Shown here in pieces: positions 22,804-32,219 of a stretch of 64,000 nt of DNA. Source of the stretch: Stenotrophomonas sp. 24(2023). Lineage in GTDB: Bacteria > Pseudomonadota > Gammaproteobacteria > Xanthomonadales > Xanthomonadaceae. The position numbers were made by a program, and so were the translations under genes. Location: positions 1,674,001-1,738,000 of the forward strand of contig NZ_CP133160.1 in assembly GCF_030913365.1 (NCBI RefSeq), written 5' to 3'. Every line of letters starts with the position of its first letter. Position 1 is the stretch's first letter. Below the pieces are notes generated by a model. That model was not told the DNA's origin and did not search any database. It was given only the letters and a program-made list of their open reading frames with translations.

Positions 22804-24323
22804 GGTTCCCATCCATTGAACGAGGTGAACGCCGGCACGTTGCTCAGCGTGTCCAGGCAGCTGGCATCCAGCGCCTTGGCATCGGTCTTGTCGATGAACT
22901 GGCCGACCAGGCGTGGCATGCACCCGGCACTCAAGGTGCCGTGGCCCTGCCCGCGGGCGAGCAGCGCGCGGCCATGGGGCAGGTTGGCCACGACCTGCTC
23001 GGCGTAGCGCGGCGGAGTAACCGGGTCCAGTTCGCCGGACAGCAGCAGCACCGGCAGGTCGCTGTGCAGCGGCGCAGCGGCACTGGCCGGCGCCGGCTGG
23101 TGCGGCCAGACCGGGCAGGCGGCAAAGAAGGCGCGCGCCACTTCCGGGCCGACCAGGGTGTCACCGGTTGCGGCCGGCGGCTGGTAGCGCGGCGCATCCT
23201 CGCTGCAGATCACCGACCACTGCATGCCCCGGTTGATCTGGAAGCCCATCGTGCGCGTGGCGCCGCGCGCCAGCGAGGCCAACGGTGAGTACCGGCCGTG
23301 CGCGGCTTCATCGAGTACCAGCGGCAGCAGCGAGGACAACTCAGGCACGTAGGAGAAGGCGAACGCCAGGCCGACCACGCTGTCCGGGGTCAGCACGTCC
23401 CGGCGCGGGGCATTCGTGCCCGGGTCACGGTAGTCCACCGCCACCGGTGCGCGGCGCAGGGTGTCCACCACGGTGCGCAGCTGTTCACGCGTATCGGTCG
23501 GGAAGCGCTTGCTGCAGGCCGCATCGGTGCGGCACTGCGCCGACTGCAGGGTGATGGCGTTTTCGAAGGTGTTGGCGAATTCGCCACCCACCACCAGGTC
23601 GTTCGGTGCCACGCCATCGATCACCACGCTGCGGGTGTGCTGCGGGTAGGTGCCGGCGTAACGCTGGGCCACGCGCGTGCCGTAGGACACGCCGATCAGG
23701 TTGATGGTGTCCGCGCCCAGGGCCTGGCGTACGGCATCCAGATCGGCGATGGCCTCGCCGGTGGTGTAGAAGCGCGGATCGGCCCGTCCTTCCAGCGATG
23801 CCGCACAACGCTGCGCGTAGTCGCGCAGCAGCGCTTCGCTCGGTGCGGCCTCTTCATCGAACGGCAGCTCCTTGCCCTGTGCGTCCTGGCAGGTCAGCGG
23901 ATTGGAACCGCCGGTGCCGCGCTGGTCGATCAGGAAGATATCGCGCTGCTTGCGTACCTGGCGCAACGCGTTGTCGACCACGAAGGCCACCTCGCTGGCG
24001 GCCTGGCCAGGGCCACCGGCCAGGAAGAACACCGGGTCCGGTGCGCTGTTGCCGCTTTCGCCGGCTTCCAGCCAGGCGATCCGCAGGTCGATCTTCCGGC
24101 CCTGGGGGGCCTCCCGGTTTTCCGGCACGCTCAGCGTGCCGCACAGGGCTTCGACATTGGCGCTGGCCTGGCTGCTGGTCAGCGTGCAGGGCTGGAAATC
24201 GATCTGGCCCTGGCGGCGCCCGGCGGCGGCATCCCGGCCCGCTTCCGGTGCAGGCGTGGCGCTGCAGCCGGCCAGCAGCGCGCTGGCCAGCAACCCGGCC
24301 AGCTTCAGGTGGTTTACATGCAT
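22800..24323 (-). CDS. Secreted alpha/beta hydrolase with TAP-like C-terminal domain (lipoprotein)
   Basis: The 507-residue product has a lipoprotein signal ending LLAGC (Cys20). The hydrolase core has FFLAGGPGQAAS (oxyanion region), the nucleophile in GVSYGTR, the acid in SGELDPVTPP and the histidine in GQGHGTL. The last segment is the TAP-like domain of tripeptidyl aminopeptidases such as SlpD/SlpE, so a prolyl or tripeptidyl peptidase is likely. The ATG at 24323 follows GGGGGAG; an upstream ATG would spoil the signal. Its coupling to natAB suggests that the exporter and the peptidase serve a common physiological task, which is not identified. Confidence 0.88.
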   Translation of the reverse strand: MHVNHLKLAGLLASALLAGCSATPAPEAGRDAAAGRRQGQIDFQPCTLTSSQASANVEALCGTLSVPENREAPQGRKIDLRIAWLEAGESGNSAPDPVFFLAGGPGQAASEVAFVVDNALRQVRKQRDIFLIDQRGTGGSNPLTCQDAQGKELPFDEEAAPSEALLRDYAQRCAASLEGRADPRFYTTGEAIADLDAVRQALGADTINLIGVSYGTRVAQRYAGTYPQHTRSVVIDGVAPNDLVVGGEFANTFENAITLQSAQCRTDAACSKRFPTDTREQLRTVVDTLRRAPVAVDYRDPGTNAPRRDVLTPDSVVGLAFAFSYVPELSSLLPLVLDEAAHGRYSPLASLARGATRTMGFQINRGMQWSVICSEDAPRYQPPAATGDTLVGPEVARAFFAACPVWPHQPAPASAAAPLHSDLPVLLLSGELDPVTPPRYAEQVVANLPHGRALLARGQGHGTLSAGCMPRLVGQFIDKTDAKALDASCLDTLSNVPAFTSFNGWEP

Positions 24324-24437
24324 CGTGCGGTGCTCCCCCTCGTGGACGTTCATGCCACCACGACGACAGCGCGCGGTGGATGTGACCAACTTACACGCAG
24401 TGGGCCCTTCCGCGCGATCCTGCCCGCACCGGCAGGA

Positions 24438-25376
24438 TCAGGGGCGCGCCTCCAGCAGGCCGCGCTGGCGGGCCCAGCGCATGAACATCGCCGGCCATTG
24501 CGCCTCCGGCGATCCCGCCTTGCCCAGGCCCCAGCCGTGGCCACCGTGCGGGAACAGGTGCAGTTCCACCGGTACGCCCGCCGCGCGGGCCGCGGCGTCC
24601 AGGACCTTGCTGTTGTCCACGCTGGCGATGGGGTCATCCTCGGCCTGGGCCAGGAACATCGGCGGCGAGTCGCGGTGCACGTGCAGTTCCACCGAATAGG
24701 CCTCTACCGCATCGGGCTGGCGCGATAGCTCCTTCTGCGCATGGGTATGCCCCAGGGCTGGCTGCAGCGATACCACCGGGTACAGCAGGGCCATGAAATC
24801 CGGGCGCGCGGAGATCCGGTCGGTCGCATCGACCGGGGCGTAGAAATGGCCATTGAAGCGGGTGCCGACAATACCGGCCAGGTTGCCGCCGGCAGAGAAA
24901 CCCATCACGCCGATGCGTGCGGGATCGATGCCCAGTTCACCGGCCCGCGCCCGCAGCAGGCGCATGGCGCGCTGGCCATCCTGGAAGGGCGCTGCCGGTG
25001 CCCAGCCGTCCTCGGGCAGGCGGTAGTAGACGACCGCAGCCGTGATGCCCTGCGATTGCAGCCATTGCGCGGCGGGCTGCGCTTCGGCACCCACTTCGAT
25101 GCGCGCATAACCGCCCCCGCCGAACACCAGCACCGCCATGCCGTTGGGGTGCTGCGGGCGGTAGATCTCCAGGCGCGGCGCCGATACGCCGGTCACCACG
25201 CCGGGCTTGCCCGCATGCGCCCGTGACTGTTCCGGGCCCTGGACCACCGGCGGCCATTGCCCGGCCGGCCACAGCGGCAGCGTCTGCACCACCGGCGCGG
25301 CCTGGGCGCTGGCCGCCAGCAGCAGGCCCAGCATCCACACGGCGGCACCGCCCCCGATCCTCATCGTCCACTGCAT
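24438..25376 (-). CDS. Exported alpha/beta hydrolase, acetyl esterase type
   Basis: The 312-residue product has a signal peptide (up to AASAQA, residue 26) and the fold of BD-FAE/acetyl-xylan esterase-like hydrolases. Visible elements are the oxyanion segment VLVFGGGGYARIEVG, the nucleophile in GFSAGGNLA, the acid in EDDPIASVDNS and the histidine in HGGHGWG. Such enzymes remove acetyl groups from plant polysaccharides or similar esters; the substrate is inferred from the family only. It lies between the hydrolase-natAB operon and pilE and seems to be its own unit. Confidence 0.88.
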   Translation of the reverse strand: MQWTMRIGGGAAVWMLGLLLAASAQAAPVVQTLPLWPAGQWPPVVQGPEQSRAHAGKPGVVTGVSAPRLEIYRPQHPNGMAVLVFGGGGYARIEVGAEAQPAAQWLQSQGITAAVVYYRLPEDGWAPAAPFQDGQRAMRLLRARAGELGIDPARIGVMGFSAGGNLAGIVGTRFNGHFYAPVDATDRISARPDFMALLYPVVSLQPALGHTHAQKELSRQPDAVEAYSVELHVHRDSPPMFLAQAEDDPIASVDNSKVLDAAARAAGVPVELHLFPHGGHGWGLGKAGSPEAQWPAMFMRWARQRGLLEARP

Positions 25377-25400
25377 GGCACACCCCGGTCTGCGGTCGTG

Positions 25401-25420
25401 GCCCGGGCACTGCCCGGGGC
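25401..25420. repeat. GC hairpin after pilE
   Basis: CCCGGG arms (25402-25407 and 25413-25418) enclose CACTG, in the 208-base spacer between pilE and the esterase gene. It could end the pilin transcript, but no T-tract follows on the minus strand. Confidence 0.35.
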
Positions 25421-25584
25421 TCCAGCGCGCTGTTTTACGCCTGTCCCGGGCGTTGCGCGCACCCGCCCGGTGCGCCAGTCAGCCATCGGCAGGCTTCAGC
25501 AGGCACTGGCGGCCAGATGACACGGCCTGGCGCAGCACCGGTACGCCCCCGACCGGCGCGCGGTGGCAGCGCTTCCCTCCACGG

Positions 25585-25962
25585 TCACCAGCAGGCCGTA
25601 TCGGCCGGTGACCGGCGGCCCGCCTGGTCCAGGCCCAACGGGCCACAGGCATGGTCGGCATGGCCTGATACCGGCGTGGCGACAACGGTGTAGCCACCGG
25701 GCGCAAGTTCGACATGCACCTGGTAGGCCTTGATTTCGGCGGCGCAGTGCGCCACAGGCGCGCCCTGGTAGTCCAGCACGCGCGTGTAGTGCCGTTCCAG
25801 CACGTTGGCCTGGTTGACCAGGCAGGCCTGCGCCTGCACGCGGTGCGTCTTGACGACATGCTGCCGATAGGACGGCAGCGCGATCGCCACCAGCATGGTG
25901 ATGATCCCGCAGGTGATGATCACTTCCATGAGTGTGAATCCCTTCTGCGACGACATGCCCAT
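25585..25962 (-). CDS. pilE: Type IV pilin-like protein PilE
   Basis: PilE is a minor pilin that helps initiate pilus assembly. The 125-residue product has a class III leader MGMSSQKG with cleavage after Gly8, then FTLMEVIITCGIITMLVAIALPSY; Glu13 is the conserved Glu5 of the mature pilin. The C-terminal part has paired cysteines (AHCAAE, HACGPLG, TACW). GGAGGG precedes the ATG at seven bases and lies inside the end of pilY1, whose stop is one base before this start. It is the last gene of the minor pilin operon. Confidence 0.92.
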   Translation of the reverse strand: MGMSSQKGFTLMEVIITCGIITMLVAIALPSYRQHVVKTHRVQAQACLVNQANVLERHYTRVLDYQGAPVAHCAAEIKAYQVHVELAPGGYTVVATPVSGHADHACGPLGLDQAGRRSPADTACW

Positions 25963-25963
25963 G

Positions 25964-28900
25964 TCACTGCCCTCCTTCGCCCAGCTGCCGCAGTTCACGC
26001 CAGCTCGCCCGGCGGATGCGGTTGCCGATCGGCTGGGTCACCAGGCCATGCAGGGTGCCGTCCTCGGCGACACCGCCCAGCCAGTCGCCGAGGAAGCCCG
26101 GCGCATTGGGTCCCTGCCCCACGAGATAGCCGGACGACGGCACCGGCGGGCCGCCACCGCCCACCAGGTCGTCGGGGTTGCCCACCGTGCCATTGCCATC
26201 CATATCGAAGAAGCTGCTGTCCAGCCGGCCACCGGTGAACGGGTCCAGGGCCATGTAGTAGCCCGAGCCGGCCGGGTTGCACGGGTTGCTGGCATCGGGA
26301 ATGCGCGTGGTGCCCAGCAGCACCCGGCCACGGAACTGCGCCGGTACCAGCATGCGCTCACCGCGGGCGCCTGCGCCGGGCGAGACCAGATCCATCACCC
26401 AGCCCTCCCTGCCCGGCGTGGCATGCCTGTCCAGGACGCGCCCGTTGCCGGTTTCGGCGATGATGCGGGTGGTGGACAACCCGCTACGCCCGGCGATCAT
26501 CTGCCCATGGTCACGCAGGCCATACCAGGACTGCACCTCGGTCCTGCCCAGATCGGCCACCTCCAGCAGGGCACCGGTACCAATGAACACCCAGGTTTCG
26601 GCAGTGGCCGGATCGCGCGCGACCAACGGTGCGGCGGTGATGGGCTGCGCCCTGCCGCCGGCAGCTGCATTGAACAGGCGCTGGCTGCGGCCGGCCACGA
26701 CATCCACCCGGTGGACACCCCCCTGCCGGTCGCCGACATAGGCGGTTTCGGCAAAGCCATCGCGATCGGCATCCCAAGGGCGGACAGCCGACGCGCCGTT
26801 CCCGCGTGCATCCAGCAGCAGGCTCCGCACTTCGCCCCCCGCCAGGCTGATGCTGACCAGGCGTGAACTGCCGTCATCGGCATCCACGCCGTTGCCCAGC
26901 AACACGCGCCAATCACCGTCGGCCACCTGGGCCACCATCGGCTTGCCCAGCACCCTGCCCAGCCCCGGGACATCCGCGGCTCCCCGTTCCCACAACAGGG
27001 CCGGGCGGTCGGGATCGGTGACATCCAACGCGAAGACGCCGGCCCCGCCCCGCCCCAGCGTACCCACCAGGACCGTGCGCCACGCACCACGCACATACGC
27101 ATCGGCCACGGTCAGTTCGCCATCGACGTTGTAATGGTGCTCATACCCTTCGCGGGTGTAGGCACGCAGGTGCGGGGTGATGGCCGTGGCCGGCATGAAG
27201 GCGAACCGTTCTTCACCGGTAGCGGCATCGAAAGCGTGCAGCAGGCCGTCATTGGCACCGACGTATACCATCGCCCTGCGCGAGGCCTGCGCATCGGCGA
27301 ACGCGCCATAACGGTCCGCGCCCTGGAAACGCCGTTGCGCGTACAGGCGCGGGTTGGGCGCACCGGCATGCACCGGTGACGAGTTGACGATGTCACCCAG
27401 CACGCTGGCACGCAGTCGCAGGCCCTGGGAGCCTTCCTTGCTGCGGTCACCGGCAAGATGGTCCAGCACGTCCTGGCTGCCCAGCGCGGTCCGTGCGGGC
27501 TGGTCCAACGCCGACCATTCCAGCGGCAGCATGCGCCCGCCCCGGCTGGTATACAGCGTGCGGGTACGCCAATCGCGGGCATCCAGCCGCGCTGCCGCGC
27601 TCCACAGCGCTGCCCCGGAGGAAGGGGTGCCGGTGGCTGCGTCAACCGCGTGGGCCACCAGGTCACCACGCCAGACGCCGGTACGATAGGACGCGGAAAA
27701 CACCCGTCCGTCGGCGTCGAGCGCGCCACCATTGCTGGCCAGGGCCGAGCCCGACCCCCGCCTGGGCTGGGTAATCATGCCGAACGCCTCTTCCAGGCTG
27801 GCCACCATCCGCGATGCATCGGCGGCGGCGAAGAAGGTCCGCGGGCGCTTTTCGCGGGCATCGCCGTTGACCAAGTCCTTGCCGTTCCACCACCACGCAT
27901 CCTTGAGCGGCGGCGCGGCCGGATCGAAGGGATCGAAGCCCTCGGGCACGTGGAACCCACCGTACTTGGTGGCCAGCACGTACTGGTTCCTGCCCGTTGC
28001 ATAGTCCTTGTTGCTGACAACATCCACCCAGTAGGTACGCATGGTCTGCATGCCCGGCATGCCGTTGGGCGCGTTGTCCGGCCGCAGGTCGGTGGTGTTG
28101 GCCAGGTAGGCCAGGGCGGCGATGTAAGCGGAATTGTGCTGTGCCGGCGTGCCGAAACTGGGCGCCACGGCCCGTGCCCTTGCAGCGGCAGGCGCGTGCC
28201 CCTCCATCCTCCAGAGCTGGGTCATGGCCCGGACCACGTCGTAGTCCAGGTCAGCGGCCACCGCGGCGGGTTTTGGCCAGTGCTCTCCCGCGCTGCTGGT
28301 GGGGCCGGGCAGGTTCTTGTCCTCCCAGGTGCCGGTATCACCGATGCCCAGCAGGGTGGTGCCCTGGCAGTGATAGGTCATCGGGTCATCCCAGTGCTGT
28401 ATCACCGGGAAACCATCGGCCTGGCGGTAACGCGTGACCGGGTCGGATGACAGCGCGCTGAACTCGGGGACGTTGCCGATTCCCCGCACGTAGCGGGCCG
28501 CTGCGTAATAGAGCTCACTGACATTGTCGAAATTCTTCGGCGAACGGCCTGTCTTCATCTGGCCGAACTTGTTGATGTAATTGATCACTCCGCTGTCAGC
28601 GACCCCGGCGCCGGTGGCGGCTGCATCGGCCGGATCCGGGTTGCGGTACAGGACGCCCGTGGTCGGGTCCCATTCCGCTGCCGCGTTGACGACGTCCGGC
28701 TTCACGGGGTCCGGTGTCATCGGCCCGATGAACTTCTGCCGCGCGCGCAGCACGCCCCCATCCGGGGCTGTCTCATGGCCGCCGGCATTGAAGGGATAGC
28801 TCATCCCGTTGTTGATGTAGCTCAGCACCGAATAGCGAAGCTGGCGGCTATGGCGTTGCAGCAGGCCCTCAGGCTTTGCGCCGGTGGCGTACGGTACGCA

Positions 28901-29683
28901 GTTGCGTTCCAGACCCACGCCCGCCACGCACACCTTCACCCGCACACTGAGTTCATAGATGACGGCTTCATCGCCCGGCCCACCGGGCCCGGTGGGCTGC
29001 AGCCGGTGGGCAGGGTTTGCAGGGTCGTAGGCCGTGGCGGTGTTCGCCGCGTCCAGATTGCCGATGGCGGTGAAGTACAACCGCGCGCCCAGGCCATCGA
29101 CGCGTGTCATGAAGCTGGGCCATCGTGCAGGTGTGGCACTTCGTACCAGCAGCGGATCCACCGCCATCCCTGCGGGAATGCGGGTCGGCGGGAAGAACAC
29201 CGTCACGCGCGGGGTGAAATCGGCCTTTTCCAGCCATGTCTCCCCCGGCAGGTCACGCACGCGGTAGCCACCGGTCAGCGCCTTGCGGAAGGGGTCGATG
29301 GTCTGGGTGGTTGCCCAGTTCAGATAGTGCCCATCCCAGTCATCACCCGGACATGCGCGCCCGCCATGCACCGACACCGGCTCGAAGTGGCGGTCGGCTT
29401 CGTCGGGTGCATAGACATAGCGGTAGCACTTGTTCGAATCGAAGTAGCCGTCGTAGGCGGCTGCACGACTGTAGGCATCGATGTTGGCTGCACTGATCAA
29501 TGTCGGAAATTCGACCGACGCTGCCAGTACCAGGTTGCCCGGCACCTTGATCTGCGATGACAGTGGCGCCTGCGCGATCTGCGCCTGCACCGGCGGCGCT
29601 CCCAGGGCACCGGCCAGGCCCAGGCAGAAACCGGCCAGGACGGCAGCGGTGGGATGTGGAAAGGACAACACACGCACGGACAT
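25964..29683 (-). CDS. pilY1: PilY1, pilus tip adhesin/assembly factor
   Basis: PilY1 caps type IV pili and promotes assembly, adhesion and surface sensing. The product has 1239 residues with an N-terminal signal peptide ending near APPVQAQ. The first part carries the Xanthomonas-type segment YFDSNKCYRYVYAP and LNWATTQTIDPFRKALTGGYRV; I see no clear DxSxS metal site of a von Willebrand domain. From about 590 to 1180 is the PilY1 C-terminal propeller with YVGANDGLLHAFDAATGEE near residue 805. An EF-hand-like calcium loop DMDGNGTVGNPDD is at about 1160-1172. The start at 29683 is four bases past the pilX stop. Confidence 0.94.
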   Translation of the reverse strand: MSVRVLSFPHPTAAVLAGFCLGLAGALGAPPVQAQIAQAPLSSQIKVPGNLVLAASVEFPTLISAANIDAYSRAAAYDGYFDSNKCYRYVYAPDEADRHFEPVSVHGGRACPGDDWDGHYLNWATTQTIDPFRKALTGGYRVRDLPGETWLEKADFTPRVTVFFPPTRIPAGMAVDPLLVRSATPARWPSFMTRVDGLGARLYFTAIGNLDAANTATAYDPANPAHRLQPTGPGGPGDEAVIYELSVRVKVCVAGVGLERNCVPYATGAKPEGLLQRHSRQLRYSVLSYINNGMSYPFNAGGHETAPDGGVLRARQKFIGPMTPDPVKPDVVNAAAEWDPTTGVLYRNPDPADAAATGAGVADSGVINYINKFGQMKTGRSPKNFDNVSELYYAAARYVRGIGNVPEFSALSSDPVTRYRQADGFPVIQHWDDPMTYHCQGTTLLGIGDTGTWEDKNLPGPTSSAGEHWPKPAAVAADLDYDVVRAMTQLWRMEGHAPAAARARAVAPSFGTPAQHNSAYIAALAYLANTTDLRPDNAPNGMPGMQTMRTYWVDVVSNKDYATGRNQYVLATKYGGFHVPEGFDPFDPAAPPLKDAWWWNGKDLVNGDAREKRPRTFFAAADASRMVASLEEAFGMITQPRRGSGSALASNGGALDADGRVFSASYRTGVWRGDLVAHAVDAATGTPSSGAALWSAAARLDARDWRTRTLYTSRGGRMLPLEWSALDQPARTALGSQDVLDHLAGDRSKEGSQGLRLRASVLGDIVNSSPVHAGAPNPRLYAQRRFQGADRYGAFADAQASRRAMVYVGANDGLLHAFDAATGEERFAFMPATAITPHLRAYTREGYEHHYNVDGELTVADAYVRGAWRTVLVGTLGRGGAGVFALDVTDPDRPALLWERGAADVPGLGRVLGKPMVAQVADGDWRVLLGNGVDADDGSSRLVSISLAGGEVRSLLLDARGNGASAVRPWDADRDGFAETAYVGDRQGGVHRVDVVAGRSQRLFNAAAGGRAQPITAAPLVARDPATAETWVFIGTGALLEVADLGRTEVQSWYGLRDHGQMIAGRSGLSTTRIIAETGNGRVLDRHATPGREGWVMDLVSPGAGARGERMLVPAQFRGRVLLGTTRIPDASNPCNPAGSGYYMALDPFTGGRLDSSFFDMDGNGTVGNPDDLVGGGGPPVPSSGYLVGQGPNAPGFLGDWLGGVAEDGTLHGLVTQPIGNRIRRASWRELRQLGEGGQ

Positions 29684-29687
29684 CACC

Positions 29688-30248
29688 TCACTCACGAACA
29701 ACGGTGGACTGCAGCAGGACCTGCGCGCGATCAGGCGTGGCCTGCGGGTCGGCGCCGCGTGCGATGACGCGGTAGAACTCGGCTTCAACCCGGCCCGATG
29801 CTTCCCCGTAATTCGGCTCGTCTTCCAGGCCCAGCGCGTTGCCGGCATCGCGCCGCCCCAGGTACTGCACGGCGAAGGCGGGGGCTCCCGCGCCCAGGCC
29901 GTCAGGCTGAAGATCGGCTGTCGCCGTCCAGCCGCGGCCCGGCGCCGATACCCCTCCCAGCGAGGGGTGTGGCATGCACAGCACATCGGGGGTGCCCTCG
30001 CGCTGGGAGCAATCCAGGCCGACCGGCCCGCCGTCCGGGCCGATGCCCGCCAGCAGCTGTTCGGCCTGCACCAGTGCGGATTCGGCATTCTGCAGGGCCA
30101 TCGCGCGGTCGCGGGTACCGGAGGTCATGCGCTCCTGCAGCAGGCTGGTGCGCAGGCTCACCACCACCAGCAGCGAGACAAGCAGCAGCATGATGAGTAC
30201 CGCGAACAGCACCACGCCACGCTCGGGGCGGGAAAAGGCCGGTGTCAT
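29688..30248 (-). CDS. pilX: Minor pilin PilX
   Basis: The 186-residue product starts MTPAFSRPERG, with processing after Gly11, then VVLFAVLIMLLLVSLLVVVSLR. Position 5 of the mature protein is Ala rather than Glu, as is usual in PilX and GspK. The following TSLLQERMTSGTRDRAMALQNAESALVQAE is the PilX N-terminal family motif. PilX helps form the pilus tip complex with PilVW and PilY1. The start overlaps the stop of pilW (ATGA), and its stop is just before pilY1. Confidence 0.92.
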   Translation of the reverse strand: MTPAFSRPERGVVLFAVLIMLLLVSLLVVVSLRTSLLQERMTSGTRDRAMALQNAESALVQAEQLLAGIGPDGGPVGLDCSQREGTPDVLCMPHPSLGGVSAPGRGWTATADLQPDGLGAGAPAFAVQYLGRRDAGNALGLEDEPNYGEASGRVEAEFYRVIARGADPQATPDRAQVLLQSTVVRE

Positions 30249-31225
30249 GGCAGGCGGTTCCGTATGCTGAAGGTCTGCTGGAACGCACGCACGATGCGGG
30301 CATCGCCTGCCTTGCCGGCACTGCTTTCGAGCTGCAGCTGCACGTCTACCGCGCGTACCTGGTTCCACTGGCCCGGCGCGACCTGCATCGCCGGCACATA
30401 GTCGGCCTGACCGTCCAGCAGATAGCGCAGCGAGAAATGGGTCACGCCGCTGGCCACGGCGCCGCCGGCCACGATCGCACCGTCCACCAGTTGCTGCCGG
30501 TACAACGAGGCCACACCCTGCTCGTCGTTGCCGACGAACCAACGCACTTGCCAGGGCTGTCCGAACGCCGTGTCCGCACCGAAGCGGTACCGGGCCGACT
30601 GTGCTGGCGGCTGCGCCGGGCAGGCCTCGCCGGTGGCGAAGTACGCCACACAGTTGGCCGGCGCATCGTGCCCGATGGCCGCACCGGTAGCCGTCACCCG
30701 CACCAGCACGGCCCGGGTGGGATCGCACAGCAGCAACGGGGAGCCCACCGCCGGCAGGTCGTTGCCGGTCACGGCGATGGGCTGGTCGGATGCAGACTGG
30801 CCGGGCGTCCCCAGTACCAGCGACGTGACCGTCCACAACCGCAGGGCCGGCCGGTCGGGCAGGCGCTGCCCGGCCGCTGTACCGGTGACAAGCACGGGAT
30901 CCTCGAACCCCGGGCCGGCAGCGGCAGCCAGGCCCTTCAGCGGTTCCCCGAAGGTGGCCCAGGACGGCCGCTGGCGATCGGCCAGCAGGCTGGCCACGGC
31001 ATGGCGCTGGTCGCACAGCGGATCGCCGGCCCCGCGGATGTCGTTACCGAGCAGCTCCATCGCCAGCCGTCCCGATTCCTGCACGCGCGCGATGCCCAGC
31101 GTGTCCTGCGTGCCATGCAGCGAACCCAGGTAGAAGTGCAGGCAGGCCCCGAGCACCAACAGGGCCAGCACCATGCCGATCAACAGTTCGACCAGGGTCA
31201 GCCCGCGCATGCGGCACGTGTTCAT
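30245..31225 (-). CDS. pilW: Minor pilin PilW
   Basis: The 326-residue product has a short class III leader MNTCRMRG cleaved after Gly8, then LTLVELLIGMVLALLVLGACLHFYL; Glu13 corresponds to mature Glu5. The rest is a large pilin head with several cysteines (PLCDQ, LLCDP, NCVAY, EACPA). PilW belongs to the minor pilin set that primes the pilus and displays PilY1. Its start overlaps the pilV stop and its stop overlaps the pilX start. Confidence 0.92.
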   Translation of the reverse strand: MNTCRMRGLTLVELLIGMVLALLVLGACLHFYLGSLHGTQDTLGIARVQESGRLAMELLGNDIRGAGDPLCDQRHAVASLLADRQRPSWATFGEPLKGLAAAAGPGFEDPVLVTGTAAGQRLPDRPALRLWTVTSLVLGTPGQSASDQPIAVTGNDLPAVGSPLLLCDPTRAVLVRVTATGAAIGHDAPANCVAYFATGEACPAQPPAQSARYRFGADTAFGQPWQVRWFVGNDEQGVASLYRQQLVDGAIVAGGAVASGVTHFSLRYLLDGQADYVPAMQVAPGQWNQVRAVDVQLQLESSAGKAGDARIVRAFQQTFSIRNRLP

Positions 31226-31701
31226 GGCGCAACCCCCAGCACCAGGCGCGAACGCGCCGGCCCTTCGCCACCTGCCGCGCGGCTGTCATCCCAGTGCACG
31301 GCAACCTGGCAGATACCGCCCTGGCAGCTCACGCTGCCACAGACCGACGATTGCGGGCCCATCCCCGCTGACAACGCCTCCACCCAGCGGCGCAGGTCCT
31401 GCCGGGCAAGATCCTCGGCGCCCGGCGGCGTACTGCCGGCGCACACATCGCCGGCAGTATCGTATTTCCCGTCGTGCATCGCCGCCCGGTTGGCGCGCAT
31501 GGCCTCGGCCAAGCTGGCGGTGGCATGCACGGCGGTGGTGCTGTACATCGCGCCCTGCGTACGGCGCAGCGCGCTGGCGTGGGCCATCGCCGCCGACAGT
31601 CCCCCCACGGCCAGCAGCAGGACCGCCACCAGCACTTCGATCAGGCTGGACCCGGCCTGGGTGCGCCGCGCTCCTGCCCGCTGTTCGCGCCGGCTGGTCA
31701 T
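31222..31701 (-). CDS. pilV: Minor pilin PilV
   Basis: The 159-residue protein has a 17-residue class III leader ending RRTQAG, then SSLIEVLVAVLLLAVGGLSAAMAHASALRRTQ, with Glu22 as mature Glu5. The TSLIEVLVAVLLLSVGLLG-like pattern is typical of PilV. Four cysteines occur in the head (VCAGS, VCGSVSCQGGIC). The start overlaps the fimT stop (ATGA), showing coupled translation in the order fimT-pilV-pilW-pilX. Confidence 0.9.
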   Translation of the reverse strand: MTSRREQRAGARRTQAGSSLIEVLVAVLLLAVGGLSAAMAHASALRRTQGAMYSTTAVHATASLAEAMRANRAAMHDGKYDTAGDVCAGSTPPGAEDLARQDLRRWVEALSAGMGPQSSVCGSVSCQGGICQVAVHWDDSRAAGGEGPARSRLVLGVAP

Positions 31702-32219
31702 GGGCACTGCACCGGTGCAGCCGCAGCCAAGCGCAGCTGCACGCCACCGCGTGCTTCCAGTTCCAGGCCGCGCTTTGCGCGGGCGCTGCACATCTGCATC
31801 CGGCCTTCCTGCTGGCGGCCGCCGACCTGGTGGAACAGGCCCCCTGCAGTGAACTGCGTTCCAGCATCAAACAGGCCCGCGGGCTGGACCGACACCGAAG
31901 GCGGAATACGCCCGGTGCGCAGGACCTCACCGGTGGTACTCCGGACGATCCACTGCTGCCAGCCACCGCCATCACAGGCCTGCCCGCCCGCCGAGCCACA
32001 GACCTGCACCGGTGCATTGCGCCGTACCGATTCCTGCCGCGCGTACTGGAGCGCCACGAACAGATCGTTTGCCGCCGCCGTGAGCTGGTGGCTGGCAACG
32101 AGCCTGAAGTGGGTGGGCAATGCGACCGTGGCAAGAATGGCCAGCACCGCCACGGTGACCAGCAGTTCCAGCAGGGTGAAGCCCGGCGCCGTGCCGGAAC
32201 GGAAGGCAGTGGGAATCAT
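31698..32219 (-). CDS. fimT: Pseudopilin FimT/GspH-type minor pilin
   Basis: The first gene of the operon encodes 173 residues. The leader MIPTAFRSGTAPG is cleaved after Gly13, then FTLLELLVTVAVLAILATVALPT with Glu18 as mature Glu5. The GspH/FimT domain follows (NDLFVALQYARQESVRRNAPVQVCGS). The start at 32219 is chosen because it gives a normal leader length; an upstream in-frame start would add 15 residues. FimT may bind DNA in competent relatives; that role here is inference. Confidence 0.9.
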   Translation of the reverse strand: MIPTAFRSGTAPGFTLLELLVTVAVLAILATVALPTHFRLVASHQLTAAANDLFVALQYARQESVRRNAPVQVCGSAGGQACDGGGWQQWIVRSTTGEVLRTGRIPPSVSVQPAGLFDAGTQFTAGGLFHQVGGRQQEGRMQMCSARAKRGLELEARGGVQLRLAAAAPVQCP

